Shown here: one piece after another, positions 44,504 to 53,586 of the stretch | Position numbering within the stretch: the stretch's first letter is position 1 | Layout: the number at the start of each line of letters is the position of its first letter | Source of the DNA: an uncultured Winogradskyella sp. | GTDB taxonomy: Bacteria > Bacteroidota > Bacteroidia > Flavobacteriales > Flavobacteriaceae | Reading direction: 5' to 3' | DNA length: 64,000 bases | NCBI GenBank assembly: GCA_913055905.1 | Contig: CAJXLB010000002.1 | Span: forward strand, 1 to 64,000 | Notes under the pieces: model-generated | Seen by the model: the letters and a program-made list of their open reading frames with translations, nothing else | Databases searched by the model: none | Told to the model about the DNA's origin: nothing | Made by a program: the position numbers and the translations under genes

Positions 44504-45457
44504 ATGAAAGCAAAATTGTCAAAAATCATAAGAAAAAGAACCGTAAAACAATTTACGGCATTTGTGGCATTGGCATTTGTCTTCTTGGTGTTTTCCAAAT
44601 TATCCAATGATTACAGACAAAACTTTAGTATCGCCATTAACCCTACAAATCTTGACGACGACCTTGTGCTTATAGAGGATTCTACAAATGTTGTCACTGC
44701 AGTCATAGAGTCTAAAGGTTTTGCTTTGTTGCCCTATATTTTCTCGAAGACATTGGTATTTGATTTTGACTCAAAAAACGATATGACCAAAACAGATGAG
44801 GCTTTTGTTTTTGATGTGTCTAAGCATAAGTATCTGTTTGAAGAAAAATTAGGGGAATCCTATGTGGTTAGATCATTAAAACCCGATACATTGGTTTTTG
44901 AATATGCACGATTAGCCTCAAAAAGAGTTCCTGTTACTTTGGTTTCAGATATAAGTTATGCCATAGGTTTCGATGTATTAGGTGATTTTAGTTTTAGTAC
45001 AGATAGTGTTAGAATAGTGGGACCTGAAGAGCTTATTGCGCCAATCGAAACCATTGAAACAGAAGTACTTAAGCTAAATGGAGTTAAAGAAAATATACAA
45101 GAGGTAGTAGAACTGGATATTAACAATTTAAAAAATATAGAAATCTTCCCTAAATCCGTTACAGTTAAAGGAGAGGTAAGCCGTTTTACGGAAGGCACTT
45201 TAGAAATACCTGTTCTGGTTACCAATCAGCCAGATGACGTACAGGTCAATGTTTTTCCTAAAAGTGTAACGGTGTCGTTTTATGTGGATTTGCAGAATTA
45301 TAAAGAAATTTCACCTTCAGACTTTATTGTGGAATGTGAGTTTCCTGTTGATGACAGCAGTGTCTCTTATCTGGTACCTAAGTTGGTGAAAAAGCCAGAT
45401 ATTGTTAAACGCTCTTCCATAAAACAAAAGCGAATCGATTTTATTATAATACAGTAA
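44504..45457 (+). CDS. YbbR-like (CdaR-type) domain protein
   Basis: This 317-residue protein has one N-terminal membrane helix (about 18-34, FVALAFVFLVFSKL), then extracytoplasmic YbbR-like repeats. Typical turns are VRIVGPEELIAPIETIETEVLKL (in pieces about 167-190) and VTVKGEVSRFTEG. CdaR proteins regulate diadenylate cyclase in Gram-positives; in flavobacteria the role is unknown and no cyclase gene is adjacent. It ends just before coaE, a conserved flavobacterial order. Confidence 0.85.
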   Translation: MKAKLSKIIRKRTVKQFTAFVALAFVFLVFSKLSNDYRQNFSIAINPTNLDDDLVLIEDSTNVVTAVIESKGFALLPYIFSKTLVFDFDSKNDMTKTDEAFVFDVSKHKYLFEEKLGESYVVRSLKPDTLVFEYARLASKRVPVTLVSDISYAIGFDVLGDFSFSTDSVRIVGPEELIAPIETIETEVLKLNGVKENIQEVVELDINNLKNIEIFPKSVTVKGEVSRFTEGTLEIPVLVTNQPDDVQVNVFPKSVTVSFYVDLQNYKEISPSDFIVECEFPVDDSSVSYLVPKLVKKPDIVKRSSIKQKRIDFIIIQ

Positions 45458-45463
45458 TTGAAA

Positions 45464-46048
45464 ATGAAAATCGTTGGACTAACAGGTGGTATAGGGAGTG
45501 GTAAATCTACCGTTGCGGCAATGTTTGAGGCATTGGGTATCCCTGTTTACATTGCAGATGATGAGGCAAAGGCTCTGATGAATAGTTCTAAAGCCATTAA
45601 AAAAGAGTTGATTGCGTTATTAGGGGAATCAGCTTATAAAAACAATAGGGTAAATAGGCCATTTATAGCCCAGCAGGTTTTTAACAACAAAGCCCTACTC
45701 AAGAAAATCAATACTATTGTGCATCCAAGGGTTGCAGAACATTTTAAATCGTGGCTCTCCAAACAAAATGGTCCTTATGTTATAAAGGAAGCTGCTATTA
45801 TTTTTGAAAACGATCTAGAGCATCAATACGACACGATAATAACAGTTGTAGCTCCTAAAGAAGAGCGGATAAAAAGGGTCGTGGCGCGCGATGACTCTAG
45901 TAAAGAAAAAGTTTTGGCTGTAATTGAAAATCAACTTCCCGATGATGAAAAGGTAAAACGTTCGGATTTTGTAATTGAGAATGTAGACTTGGAAGATGTC
46001 AAGAATCAAGTGCTGCAAATCCATAATGAGCTTATAAAAAAGGCTTAA
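45464..46048 (+). CDS. coaE: dephospho-CoA kinase
   Basis: CoaE phosphorylates dephospho-CoA, the last step of coenzyme A synthesis. The 194-residue protein has the P-loop GLTGGIGSGKSTVA (about 6-19), the CoA-domain stretch PVYIADDEAKALM, IVHPRVAEHF (about 87-96), and the lid residues RIKRVVARDDSSKE. ATG 45464 gives the family opening KIVGLTGG; an upstream TTG adds two codons only. Earlier steps (coaBC) are 13 kb upstream. Confidence 0.97.
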   Translation: MKIVGLTGGIGSGKSTVAAMFEALGIPVYIADDEAKALMNSSKAIKKELIALLGESAYKNNRVNRPFIAQQVFNNKALLKKINTIVHPRVAEHFKSWLSKQNGPYVIKEAAIIFENDLEHQYDTIITVVAPKEERIKRVVARDDSSKEKVLAVIENQLPDDEKVKRSDFVIENVDLEDVKNQVLQIHNELIKKA

Positions 46049-46110
46049 AAGCACAGCTATCCTTTTGTTAAGGTAAGGTTAAACCTAATTTCCGCTAAAT
46101 GTTAAAATGT

Positions 46111-46118
46111 TAAATTTG
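46111..46118 (+). promoter_or_regulatory. -7 box of the histidine kinase gene
   Basis: TAAATTTG matches TAnnTTTG exactly and ends 4 bp before the ATG at 46123, so the transcript would be leaderless or almost so. Confidence 0.55.
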
Positions 46119-46122
46119 GGCG

Positions 46123-47694
46123 ATGGGCAAAAAGCTATTCGTTTTACTGGTAGTATTAATGAGCTTGTCTCTCATCGGAATAATTTTCGTTCAATCCTTC
46201 TTTATCAATAATAGTTTAAAGAATGAAGAGCAAAATTTCAATCTAAGCGTTAAAAGGGCGCTGAGTTTTGTTTCGAGAGATATAGAAGAGTACGAGCTCC
46301 GCAAGTACATCAGTATGATCAGGCCGCTTATAAAGCAAAAGAAAGAGCCTGATTCAACAACCATTAAGCAGTTGTATATAACTGCAGAAGATGATATAAA
46401 CGACGAAACGATTATTCACAGGAATACCGTTTTGGAAGAGCGTTTTAAGGTGCCATCTATGTTCTTTGAAATTGATGCAGACAGCATAAATGTGAGTCAA
46501 CGTTCTAGCGAGCGTATTACTGAAATTTATAGTCGGTCCAATATAGATGGAGGAGGTGCAATTGAGCCCAAACAGCGTTTGGTGGAAATTTCTTCCCTTT
46601 CAGATATAGATAAACAATCCTATGAAGAATCATTTAAGGAATTGCTTAAACGGATTCCTATATACAAGCGTGTAACGGTAGAGCAGGTAGAGGCGCTTTT
46701 AACGCGAGAGCTTCAAAGTGAAGGGGTAAACCTAGATTTTGAATTTGCTATCTATGATGATGACCTTGCGACCAATGTAAAAACAATCAACTTTAAGAAA
46801 AATCCAGATACTACCGTTGGTATACCTGTATTTTTAGATAATAACGAAGAAAGTAGCTACAAGCTATATGTTGATTTTCCTGAGCGTCGTAAGTACCTTT
46901 TGTCATCCATTTTGTGGATGATTTTACTCTCCGTAATTTTTACAGGAGTAATTATCATAGCTTATTCAAGTGCTATTTACCAGTTGATAAAACAACGTCA
47001 AATATCACAGATAAAGTCAGATTTCATCAACAACATGACGCACGAGTTTAAAACACCTATAGCAACCATCAACTTGGCTTTGGATTCTATTAGAAATCCT
47101 AAAATACTTGGAGATGAAGAAAAGGTTAAGCGTTATCTCAAGATGATAAAGGATGAAAATAAGCGCATGCACGCTCAAGTTGAAAATGTACTGCGCATAT
47201 CCAAACTAGAAAAGAATGAGCTTAACATAAGCAAAGAACGCTTAAAGTTGCACGATTTAATAGAAGATGCCGTGACTCATATAGAGTTGATAGTAGAAGA
47301 TCGAAAAGGATACGTTAAAACACATTTAAATGCTGCAAAGTCTTCGGTTTTGGCCAACGAAACCCATTTTACAAATGTTATTGTAAATATTTTAGACAAT
47401 GCCGTAAAATATTCTGACGACGCACCAAAAATTGATGTGTACACAGAAAATATAGGAAATAGTATCATTCTTAAAATTGCGGATCAAGGTAATGGTATGA
47501 GTAAGCAAGTTGCAAAACGTGTATTTGAAAAATTTTATAGAGAGCATACAGGTAATGTACATAATGTAAAAGGTCATGGTTTAGGATTGGCCTATGTTAA
47601 ACGTATAGTTGAAGACCATCAAGGACATATATCAGTAGAAAGTGAAAAAGGAAAAGGTAGTACATTTACGATAAGACTGCCATTAATATCATAA
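46123..47694 (+). CDS. membrane sensor histidine kinase (RprX-like)
   Basis: This 523-residue kinase has two membrane helices (about 5-27 and 263-288) around a ~235-residue extracytoplasmic sensor region rich in charged residues. No HAMP domain is seen: the second helix runs straight into the DHp domain with phospho-acceptor His307 in NNMTHEFKTPIA. The ATPase domain has VNILDNAVKYS (N box), ILKIADQGNGMS (G1) and GHGLGLAYVKRIVEDH (G2). The stimulus is unknown. The regulator gene follows by 9 bp, as in the RprX/RprY pair of Bacteroides. Confidence 0.94.
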   Translation: MGKKLFVLLVVLMSLSLIGIIFVQSFFINNSLKNEEQNFNLSVKRALSFVSRDIEEYELRKYISMIRPLIKQKKEPDSTTIKQLYITAEDDINDETIIHRNTVLEERFKVPSMFFEIDADSINVSQRSSERITEIYSRSNIDGGGAIEPKQRLVEISSLSDIDKQSYEESFKELLKRIPIYKRVTVEQVEALLTRELQSEGVNLDFEFAIYDDDLATNVKTINFKKNPDTTVGIPVFLDNNEESSYKLYVDFPERRKYLLSSILWMILLSVIFTGVIIIAYSSAIYQLIKQRQISQIKSDFINNMTHEFKTPIATINLALDSIRNPKILGDEEKVKRYLKMIKDENKRMHAQVENVLRISKLEKNELNISKERLKLHDLIEDAVTHIELIVEDRKGYVKTHLNAAKSSVLANETHFTNVIVNILDNAVKYSDDAPKIDVYTENIGNSIILKIADQGNGMSKQVAKRVFEKFYREHTGNVHNVKGHGLGLAYVKRIVEDHQGHISVESEKGKGSTFTIRLPLIS

Positions 47695-47703
47695 AAACGA
47701 ATT

Positions 47704-48420
47704 ATGGAAGAACAAAACAAGAAAATTCTTTTGGTAGAAGACGATCCAAATTTTGGAACCGTCTTAAAGGATTATTTAATGATGAACGATTACGACGTTG
47801 TCCATGCCAAAAATGGAATGGAAGGTTTTGAAAAGTTCAAGAAAGACGATTTTGACCTCTGCATCCTAGATGTTATGATGCCTTATAAAGACGGTTTTAC
47901 CTTAGCAAAGGAGATCAGAGAGAAAAATACCGATGTTCCAATTATCTTTTTAACGGCAAAAGCCATGAAGGAAGATGTTTTAAAAGGATATAAAGTAGGA
48001 GCGGACGATTACCTTAATAAACCCTTTGATAGCGAGGTTTTATTAATGAAGATTAAAGCCATAATGCAGCGTAAGGCAACCGATTCCATTGCAGATAGTA
48101 AACAATTTGAATTTAAAATTGGGCGTTTCGATTTAAATTCGAAATTACGTTTCCTCAAATTCGATGGAGGGGAACCAACCAAACTATCTCCGAAGGAAAA
48201 CGAACTGTTGCGTTTGTTGGCATTACATGAAAATGACTTGATGCCAAGAGAATTGGCTCTAACCAAAATATGGCGCGATGACAATTACTTTACATCACGA
48301 AGTATGGATGTCTACATTGCCAAATTGAGAAAGTATTTGAAACCAGACCCAAATGTAGAAATTTTAAATATCCACGGTGAAGGATTTAGGCTGGTAATAC
48401 ATAACGACAATGACGACTAA
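47704..48420 (+). CDS. OmpR-family response regulator (RprY-like)
   Basis: This 238-residue transcription factor has a receiver domain with acidic pocket LLVEDDPNFG (about 9-18), phospho-acceptor Asp56 in LDVMMPYKDG and Lys in DYLNKPF (about 102-108), then a winged-helix DNA-binding domain (about 140-235, LSPKENELLRLLALHENDLMPRELAL in pieces; RSMDVYIAKLRKYLK). It pairs with the kinase just upstream. Target genes cannot be inferred. The terminator at 48442-48476 follows. Confidence 0.95.
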   Translation: MEEQNKKILLVEDDPNFGTVLKDYLMMNDYDVVHAKNGMEGFEKFKKDDFDLCILDVMMPYKDGFTLAKEIREKNTDVPIIFLTAKAMKEDVLKGYKVGADDYLNKPFDSEVLLMKIKAIMQRKATDSIADSKQFEFKIGRFDLNSKLRFLKFDGGEPTKLSPKENELLRLLALHENDLMPRELALTKIWRDDNYFTSRSMDVYIAKLRKYLKPDPNVEILNIHGEGFRLVIHNDNDD

Positions 48421-48441
48421 GCGTTTTAGGTTTAGGTATAT

Positions 48442-48476
48442 AAAGTCTAGCTTTTCTAAGTTAGACTTTTTTTATG
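48442..48476 (+). terminator. response regulator terminator, overlapping the end of miaA
   Basis: An AAAGTCTA/TAGACTTT 8-bp stem followed by T7 lies 22 bp after the response regulator stop. The downstream arm and T run lie inside the minus-strand miaA gene, encoding its last residues and stop. Confidence 0.8.
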
Positions 48477-49373
48477 CATACTATCAATATAAGATATTAT
48501 ATCACCGAAGTCGCAGTCATGTGAAAACCATTCTATGTCCTTGTTTTTGGTAAACCAGGTCAGTTGCCGCTTGGCAAAACGCCTTGTATTTTTCTTAATT
48601 TCCGAAATGGCAAATTCTAAATCAATCTCACCATCCAAGTACCTGAATAGTTCTTTGTAACCTACTGTGTTTAGAGCATTCACATCCTTAAATGGATAAA
48701 GGGACTTGACCTCATCCAATAATCCGGCCTTCATCATAAGGTCGACGCGTTTATTAATTCTGTCGTAGATGACTTGGCGATCAGCTCTCAGCCCAATATA
48801 AATCGTATCGAAATCCCTTTTTTTCTTTGGTTGCGACAAAAAGCTGGAATAAGGTCGTCCAGTACCTTGATATACTTCTAAGGCTCTTATTACTCTATGT
48901 GGATTATCAATAGCAATAGACTCGTAGGCCTTTCTATCTACTGTAAAGAGTTCGTCTTGTAAGGATTTTAGGCCTTCATTTTTAAGTCTTCTGTTTAAAT
49001 CAATCCGTACGTCTTTATCTATACTTGGAAAATCATCAAGGCCATCCGTAACTGCTTTGATATAAAGTCCCGATCCACCGATCATTATCACTGTGGTAGT
49101 TCTTTTGTGCAATTCCTTGATTTTCTCTATGGCATCCCTTTCAAAATCACCAACGGAATACGTCTCGTTAATGGATTTATGTTGAATAAAATGATGTTTT
49201 GCACTTTTCAGCTCTTCGGGAGAAGGTACTGCGGTACCGATATTCATTTCCTTATAAAATTGCCTTGAGTCTGCCGAAATAATCTCGCAGCCATAATGCT
49301 TTGCTAGTGAGATGCTAAGGGCAGTTTTCCCTATGGCTGTTGGCCCAACAATGGTGATAAGTTTAGGAATCAT
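48456..49373 (-). CDS. miaA: tRNA dimethylallyltransferase
   Basis: MiaA adds a dimethylallyl group to A37 of tRNAs reading UNN codons. The 305-residue protein begins at ATG 49373 with PKLITIVGPTAIGKTALSISLA (in pieces; P-loop about 9-17), followed by DSRQFYKEMNIGT (about 36-48), the tRNA-contact residues in GLRADRQVIYDRINKRVDLM (in pieces about 195-214) and RRFAKRQLTWF near 275. An upstream ATG would overlap the channel gene by 53 bp; this start overlaps it by 11 bp. Confidence 0.96.
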   Translation of the reverse strand: MIPKLITIVGPTAIGKTALSISLAKHYGCEIISADSRQFYKEMNIGTAVPSPEELKSAKHHFIQHKSINETYSVGDFERDAIEKIKELHKRTTTVIMIGGSGLYIKAVTDGLDDFPSIDKDVRIDLNRRLKNEGLKSLQDELFTVDRKAYESIAIDNPHRVIRALEVYQGTGRPYSSFLSQPKKKRDFDTIYIGLRADRQVIYDRINKRVDLMMKAGLLDEVKSLYPFKDVNALNTVGYKELFRYLDGEIDLEFAISEIKKNTRRFAKRQLTWFTKNKDIEWFSHDCDFGDIISYIDSMHKKSLT

Positions 49374-50235
49374 GATGGAGTCTACAGCCACATTTATAAC
49401 AGAACTCGGCACCATCCTGATGCTGTTCAGTCAGGCAATTTACGCAGCACTGGGTATTTAAGTGAACGCTCTCTAATTGCTCAATTTCTTCATCAGAGAG
49501 TTTGCCTTTATGTTTACCAGAGGCTTTGGTATACTCTGCAGAAACAATGCCTGTTGGTACCGCTATAATTCCGTAACCTAAAATCATAATAACGGTTGCA
49601 ATAAATTGTCCTAACGGAGTTACAGGCGCAATGTCACCAAATCCAACAGTCGTTAAGGTAACAATACACCAATAGACACTTTTTGGTATATTGGTAAATC
49701 CGTTTTCTTCACCTTCCACCAAATACATAATGGTACCAAAAATCGTGGCTGCTATCAAAACAGCGAATAGGAATACAGCTATTTTTGCTCGGCTAGCTTT
49801 GATGGCAGTGGCCAGTTGATTGGAGGCGCCTAGGTATCTAGCCAATTTCAAAATCCTAAAAACGCGTAAAAGGCGCAGCGCTCTTAACGCCACAAGAGAG
49901 TGCGTGCCGGGAAGTAAAATTGAAATATATTTAGGTATCGTAGACAAAAGATCTATAACCCCGTAAAAGCTAAATATGTATTTAAAAGGTTTGTTAACTG
50001 AGATGATGCGTGCAACATATTCAATTGAGAAGAGTATAGTAATTACCCATTCTGCAATATCTAAAAACCTATGATATTTGGCATCAAAGCTTTTTATGCT
50101 CTCTAACATCACAAGAACGATACTCGCTAAAATGGCCACCAATAGAATAAGGTCAAAGGCTTTCCCAGAGGGCGTGTCTGCCTCATAGATTACTTCGTGG
50201 AGTTTGGTGCGCCAGTTATGTTTTGTGGGTTTCAT
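49363..50235 (-). CDS. voltage-gated potassium channel with C-terminal zinc ribbon
   Basis: This 290-residue channel has six membrane helices, an S4 voltage sensor with Arg every third residue (VALRALRLLRVFRILKLAR, about 115-133), a pore helix and the selectivity filter TTVGFGD (195-201). It ends in an acidic linker and a zinc-ribbon-like tail with Cys263/264/267 and Cys279/282/284. The GFGD filter signature predicts K+ selectivity. The tail may bind zinc or sense redox state. It precedes miaA on the same strand with an 11-bp overlap. Confidence 0.92.
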   Translation of the reverse strand: MKPTKHNWRTKLHEVIYEADTPSGKAFDLILLVAILASIVLVMLESIKSFDAKYHRFLDIAEWVITILFSIEYVARIISVNKPFKYIFSFYGVIDLLSTIPKYISILLPGTHSLVALRALRLLRVFRILKLARYLGASNQLATAIKASRAKIAVFLFAVLIAATIFGTIMYLVEGEENGFTNIPKSVYWCIVTLTTVGFGDIAPVTPLGQFIATVIMILGYGIIAVPTGIVSAEYTKASGKHKGKLSDEEIEQLESVHLNTQCCVNCLTEQHQDGAEFCYKCGCRLHHDS

Positions 50236-50259
50236 AGGTTTAAAAGTACGAAAGAAATG

Positions 50260-52203
50260 TTAGTTCTTCTTCAATACGATTACGTTGTTGTTTTGATTGT
50301 CGAGTACTTTAGACATCAAAATCTTTAATGATTCATAATAGTTTGGTGGATATAAGGAGAGGTTAAAATTTAGTTTAAAGTTGATGCTCACTTCGTTCTC
50401 CTGTTTTGAAACTGAATAATTGAACGTACCGGTTTTGTTGGGAAGTTCTAAGTTTTGGTTCTCTGGCACCTCCATAATGCTATAACCTTCAGGAATAGCT
50501 AACTTAAAACTGTAGGAATAAATATCCTTATAACCAAAATCGATAGGGTAGGTCCTTTGCTGAAGCTTAAAAGGATTGCTTTCGAAAAACCTAACCAAAA
50601 ATGGATTGAGATAAATATTATTCCCAATGATTTCCAATTCCATTTCAAATAGCTGCTCCTGTTTAAAAACAAAACTAGTTTTGTCGTAATCAAGTGCTTT
50701 TTGATCGGTGAATTCAATTTCTGGATACGTATTATTAAATGCATTGAAATAGGCCCCTGAGTTTTCGTCATAATCCTGTTTTGGCTTAAGCGCATGATAA
50801 CCTGAGTAACGGCTTTGTATTTTTCCAACTAACGAGCCGTTTTCTATGGTACCATTTACTAGGTGAAGAACGGAGGAATATTTGTTTATCTTTATATCCT
50901 CCCACTTGCTTTCATTTTTAAAATCAATAAGCCTTCCATACTGGTTAAGGCACCTAAAAGGGATTTCTCCAAAAGACTGATAAGGATTGGTGCCGTCTAT
51001 AAAATATGATTTGCCATTTATTAATAATTTCAGAATAACATAATTGAACTCGGTAAGTACAGGAAACAATTTTGTAACAAAGCCAGAGTCCCTTGTAGAA
51101 AGTAATACTGGATAAACCTCGAAGTTCTGGTCTTTAAATAAATTATAAAGAAGCAGGTTTATTTCGTGGGCATTTCCTGTTTTTTTGTCAAGAAGGTCTT
51201 TAATAGATACCTCATAAGGCGCTATCTTGCCATTCCACTTATAAGTGTCAATGACATAATGATATATCTTTTTGGCTCTTTCAATTTCGCTTTCATTTTC
51301 AAGTATGTCATCAGGTAAAAGATTCTTTACCAAATTTGTTTTCTTCAGTTGTTTACCAAAATAGGTGCTAGATTTAAGCTCGGAGTCAACATTCTTCCAC
51401 GACTTGGTAAGCTTTTCCTTCTCTCCAGAAAAATTTCTTATTTCTTTTAATTCGTATTCAATTCGAGATAAATAATTTAAAGGAGTAGTCATATAACCTT
51501 CTATTCTAAAGGCAGGGATATTTTTCATAACAAACTTTGATACCATGCAATCCGCAGAGGCGCCTCTAGCTAATTCAATACAACTCCTTTCTATATTGCT
51601 TTCATTCACTTCTAAAGGTAAGGAACCAACTAATTTTATGTGATAGGTATAGTTTCCTGGGATATTGGTATTGTACTCACTATATATTACAGGGTTTTCT
51701 CCTTGGAAATACCACGGCTGAAACTTTCTAATAAAAGGGGATTCTGTTTCATAGCTATAGGTAATTACAGAACCAACTTTAACGTTCGGTATTACAAACC
51801 TAACTGAGGTATAGTTCTCATGTTCGGTTTCGTAGATGGCATCAGGCGATAATTCTGACTTAACTCTGTTGTCATTTTCCAAATTATAACTGGCTCCTGT
51901 AATACGGTTTATTTTTTCCTTGTTAGCACCGTTTTTATACAATTTCACCTCTACTTCGCCAGTGTTAAGGGCATTTTTCTTTAGTACTTTTATCTTTTTT
52001 TGTACCTGAAACCTTAGTAAAAAACTGTTTTTGTCTATAAAGGCGTTACCATAACTATAAATTACTATAGCACCAGCAGTAGTATCTTGGGGAAACTGAT
52101 GGATTCTTAATTCACGGTCGTAGACATCAAAACCTTCATGAAATTCTTGACTAAAAGATAACGTGGAAAAGATTAAAAAAAGGAGAAGTAATTTAAAGTT
52201 CAT
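50260..52203 (-). CDS. DUF3857 protein with degenerate transglutaminase-like domain
   Basis: This 647-residue secreted protein has a signal peptide (about 1-19), a DUF3857 beta domain (about 45-225), a transglutaminase-like core (about 305-405) and a C-terminal beta domain (about 430-640). In the core the expected Cys is Ala345 (KKTGNAHEINLLL) and the usual His is Tyr388 (EFNYVIL), with Asp403 kept (FIDGTNPY), so it is unlikely to be catalytic. This loss also occurs in relatives. It may bind peptides or peptidoglycan. It lies 3 bp after the exonuclease gene. Confidence 0.85.
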   Translation of the reverse strand: MNFKLLLLFLIFSTLSFSQEFHEGFDVYDRELRIHQFPQDTTAGAIVIYSYGNAFIDKNSFLLRFQVQKKIKVLKKNALNTGEVEVKLYKNGANKEKINRITGASYNLENDNRVKSELSPDAIYETEHENYTSVRFVIPNVKVGSVITYSYETESPFIRKFQPWYFQGENPVIYSEYNTNIPGNYTYHIKLVGSLPLEVNESNIERSCIELARGASADCMVSKFVMKNIPAFRIEGYMTTPLNYLSRIEYELKEIRNFSGEKEKLTKSWKNVDSELKSSTYFGKQLKKTNLVKNLLPDDILENESEIERAKKIYHYVIDTYKWNGKIAPYEVSIKDLLDKKTGNAHEINLLLYNLFKDQNFEVYPVLLSTRDSGFVTKLFPVLTEFNYVILKLLINGKSYFIDGTNPYQSFGEIPFRCLNQYGRLIDFKNESKWEDIKINKYSSVLHLVNGTIENGSLVGKIQSRYSGYHALKPKQDYDENSGAYFNAFNNTYPEIEFTDQKALDYDKTSFVFKQEQLFEMELEIIGNNIYLNPFLVRFFESNPFKLQQRTYPIDFGYKDIYSYSFKLAIPEGYSIMEVPENQNLELPNKTGTFNYSVSKQENEVSINFKLNFNLSLYPPNYYESLKILMSKVLDNQNNNVIVLKKN

Positions 52204-52205
52204 AT

Positions 52206-53570
52206 TTAGAGATCAATAATTTTTAATCGCTTGTTTTTGCGCATATAAGCTTGAATAATATGTTGCGTATCCCTATTATTCTGCATTGGAGTAATGAGGG
52301 ACTGAAGGACTTCGATATTGTTAATTTGATGATTGAGCTCAAAAAAGCCAAGGCCTTTAAAAATACCATCTTCTATCAGGATAACACTTTTTTCGCCAAT
52401 AGCTCTGCCACGATCAATGATAATCATGTTTTTATTATCATAGGTGTTAATATCGATGACCGTCTTAGCTCGTTGGTTATAAGTGCTAACAGGTTCTTCA
52501 CCAATACAGGCGCCGTAACAATCTTTAATATCGTAATGAAAACAGCTACTTTGTGATTTCTGTATGCCACATAATTTTGGACATAGTTCAAATTTCTCAA
52601 TCATTCTGTTCATATACGAAATTGCCGATTGTCTATTGCTAAATGTGGTTATAGGCTTTGCATCTTTTTTAAGGTGATTTATCCTAAGGTTTATGTACCC
52701 ATTATTGTCTATATGGCTGTATAGGCCCTGGGTAAATTTGTGTTGCCTAAGAGCTCTGTTTAAAGGAGGTTTGTTCTTTTTAATCTCTTCACTTTCCTTT
52801 AATAGCGCTACAAGTTCACTTCCAGTTTTTTCAAAACTCACAGACGCAACTAAAGCTTGAATTTTTTTTGATTTAGAGTTATTATTGGTAAAGTGCTGCG
52901 TGATACGTTTTCTAATATTATTGCTCTTGCCAATATAAATGATATCGCCATCGGAATTGTGAATATAATATACTCCAGTGTCGCTCGGCAGCTCTTCTAC
53001 TATAGATTTAAGATTTGAGCTTAATTTAGATCGCTGCTCTACTTTAACGGATTCCTTTATTATAGCCTTTCCGTTGTCTTTATCTAACAATGTTCTAAAT
53101 AATTTAACGGTAGCCAAAGCATCGCCTTGAGCTCTATGTCTATCACTCACCGGAATCCCCAAAGCCCTTGCCAACTTACCCAAGCTATAAGATTCCATAT
53201 TTGGAATAAGCTTTTGAGATAATTCTACGGTACAGAGTGTTTTTCTTTTAAATGTGAAGCCTAAACGTCTAAATTCAGTTTTAAGGATGCGATAGTCAAA
53301 CTCGGCATTATGGGCTACCAACACGCAATCCTCAGTGAGTTCTACAATGCGTTTAGCTACTTCATAGAACTTAGGTGCCGTCCTTAACATCTTAGAGTTG
53401 ATACCTGTGAGATTAACAACAAAGGGCTGAATCTCACGCTCTGGATTTACTAAGGAAATAAATTGATCGGTTACCTTATGGCCGTCAAACCTATAGATTG
53501 CAATTTCCGTAATACCTTCTTCATTGTATTTGCCTCCTGTGGTTTCTATGTCTAGTATGGCGTAAATAAT
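52206..53570 (-). CDS. DnaQ-like exonuclease/GIY-YIG nuclease fusion, probable ATT start
   Basis: The reading frame runs upstream of the first ATG (53390) to a stop at 53580-53582 and encodes the exonuclease N-terminus, including the catalytic D-I-E-T-T-G. No ATG, GTG or TTG lies in this extension; ATT at 53568-53570 gives the family-like IYAILDIETTGG. The full 454-residue protein has a DEDDh exonuclease (Asp7, Glu9, later HNAEFDYRIL and HRAQGDALAT) and a GIY-YIG domain (about 196-260, GVYYIHNSDGDIIYIGKSNNIRKRI in pieces) like the UvrC N-terminus or Cho. It probably acts in repair. The inverted repeat 53587-53605 lies 17 bp upstream. Confidence 0.82.
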   Translation of the reverse strand: MIYAILDIETTGGKYNEEGITEIAIYRFDGHKVTDQFISLVNPEREIQPFVVNLTGINSKMLRTAPKFYEVAKRIVELTEDCVLVAHNAEFDYRILKTEFRRLGFTFKRKTLCTVELSQKLIPNMESYSLGKLARALGIPVSDRHRAQGDALATVKLFRTLLDKDNGKAIIKESVKVEQRSKLSSNLKSIVEELPSDTGVYYIHNSDGDIIYIGKSNNIRKRITQHFTNNNSKSKKIQALVASVSFEKTGSELVALLKESEEIKKNKPPLNRALRQHKFTQGLYSHIDNNGYINLRINHLKKDAKPITTFSNRQSAISYMNRMIEKFELCPKLCGIQKSQSSCFHYDIKDCYGACIGEEPVSTYNQRAKTVIDINTYDNKNMIIIDRGRAIGEKSVILIEDGIFKGLGFFELNHQINNIEVLQSLITPMQNNRDTQHIIQAYMRKNKRLKIIDL

Positions 53571-53586
53571 ATGTGCTTTTCAGATA

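Noticed and set aside
53390-53390. ATG at 53388-53390 as the start of the exonuclease/GIY-YIG gene
   Set aside because: The 60 codons upstream encode the catalytic D-I-E-T-T-G and family N-terminus, so this ATG is internal.
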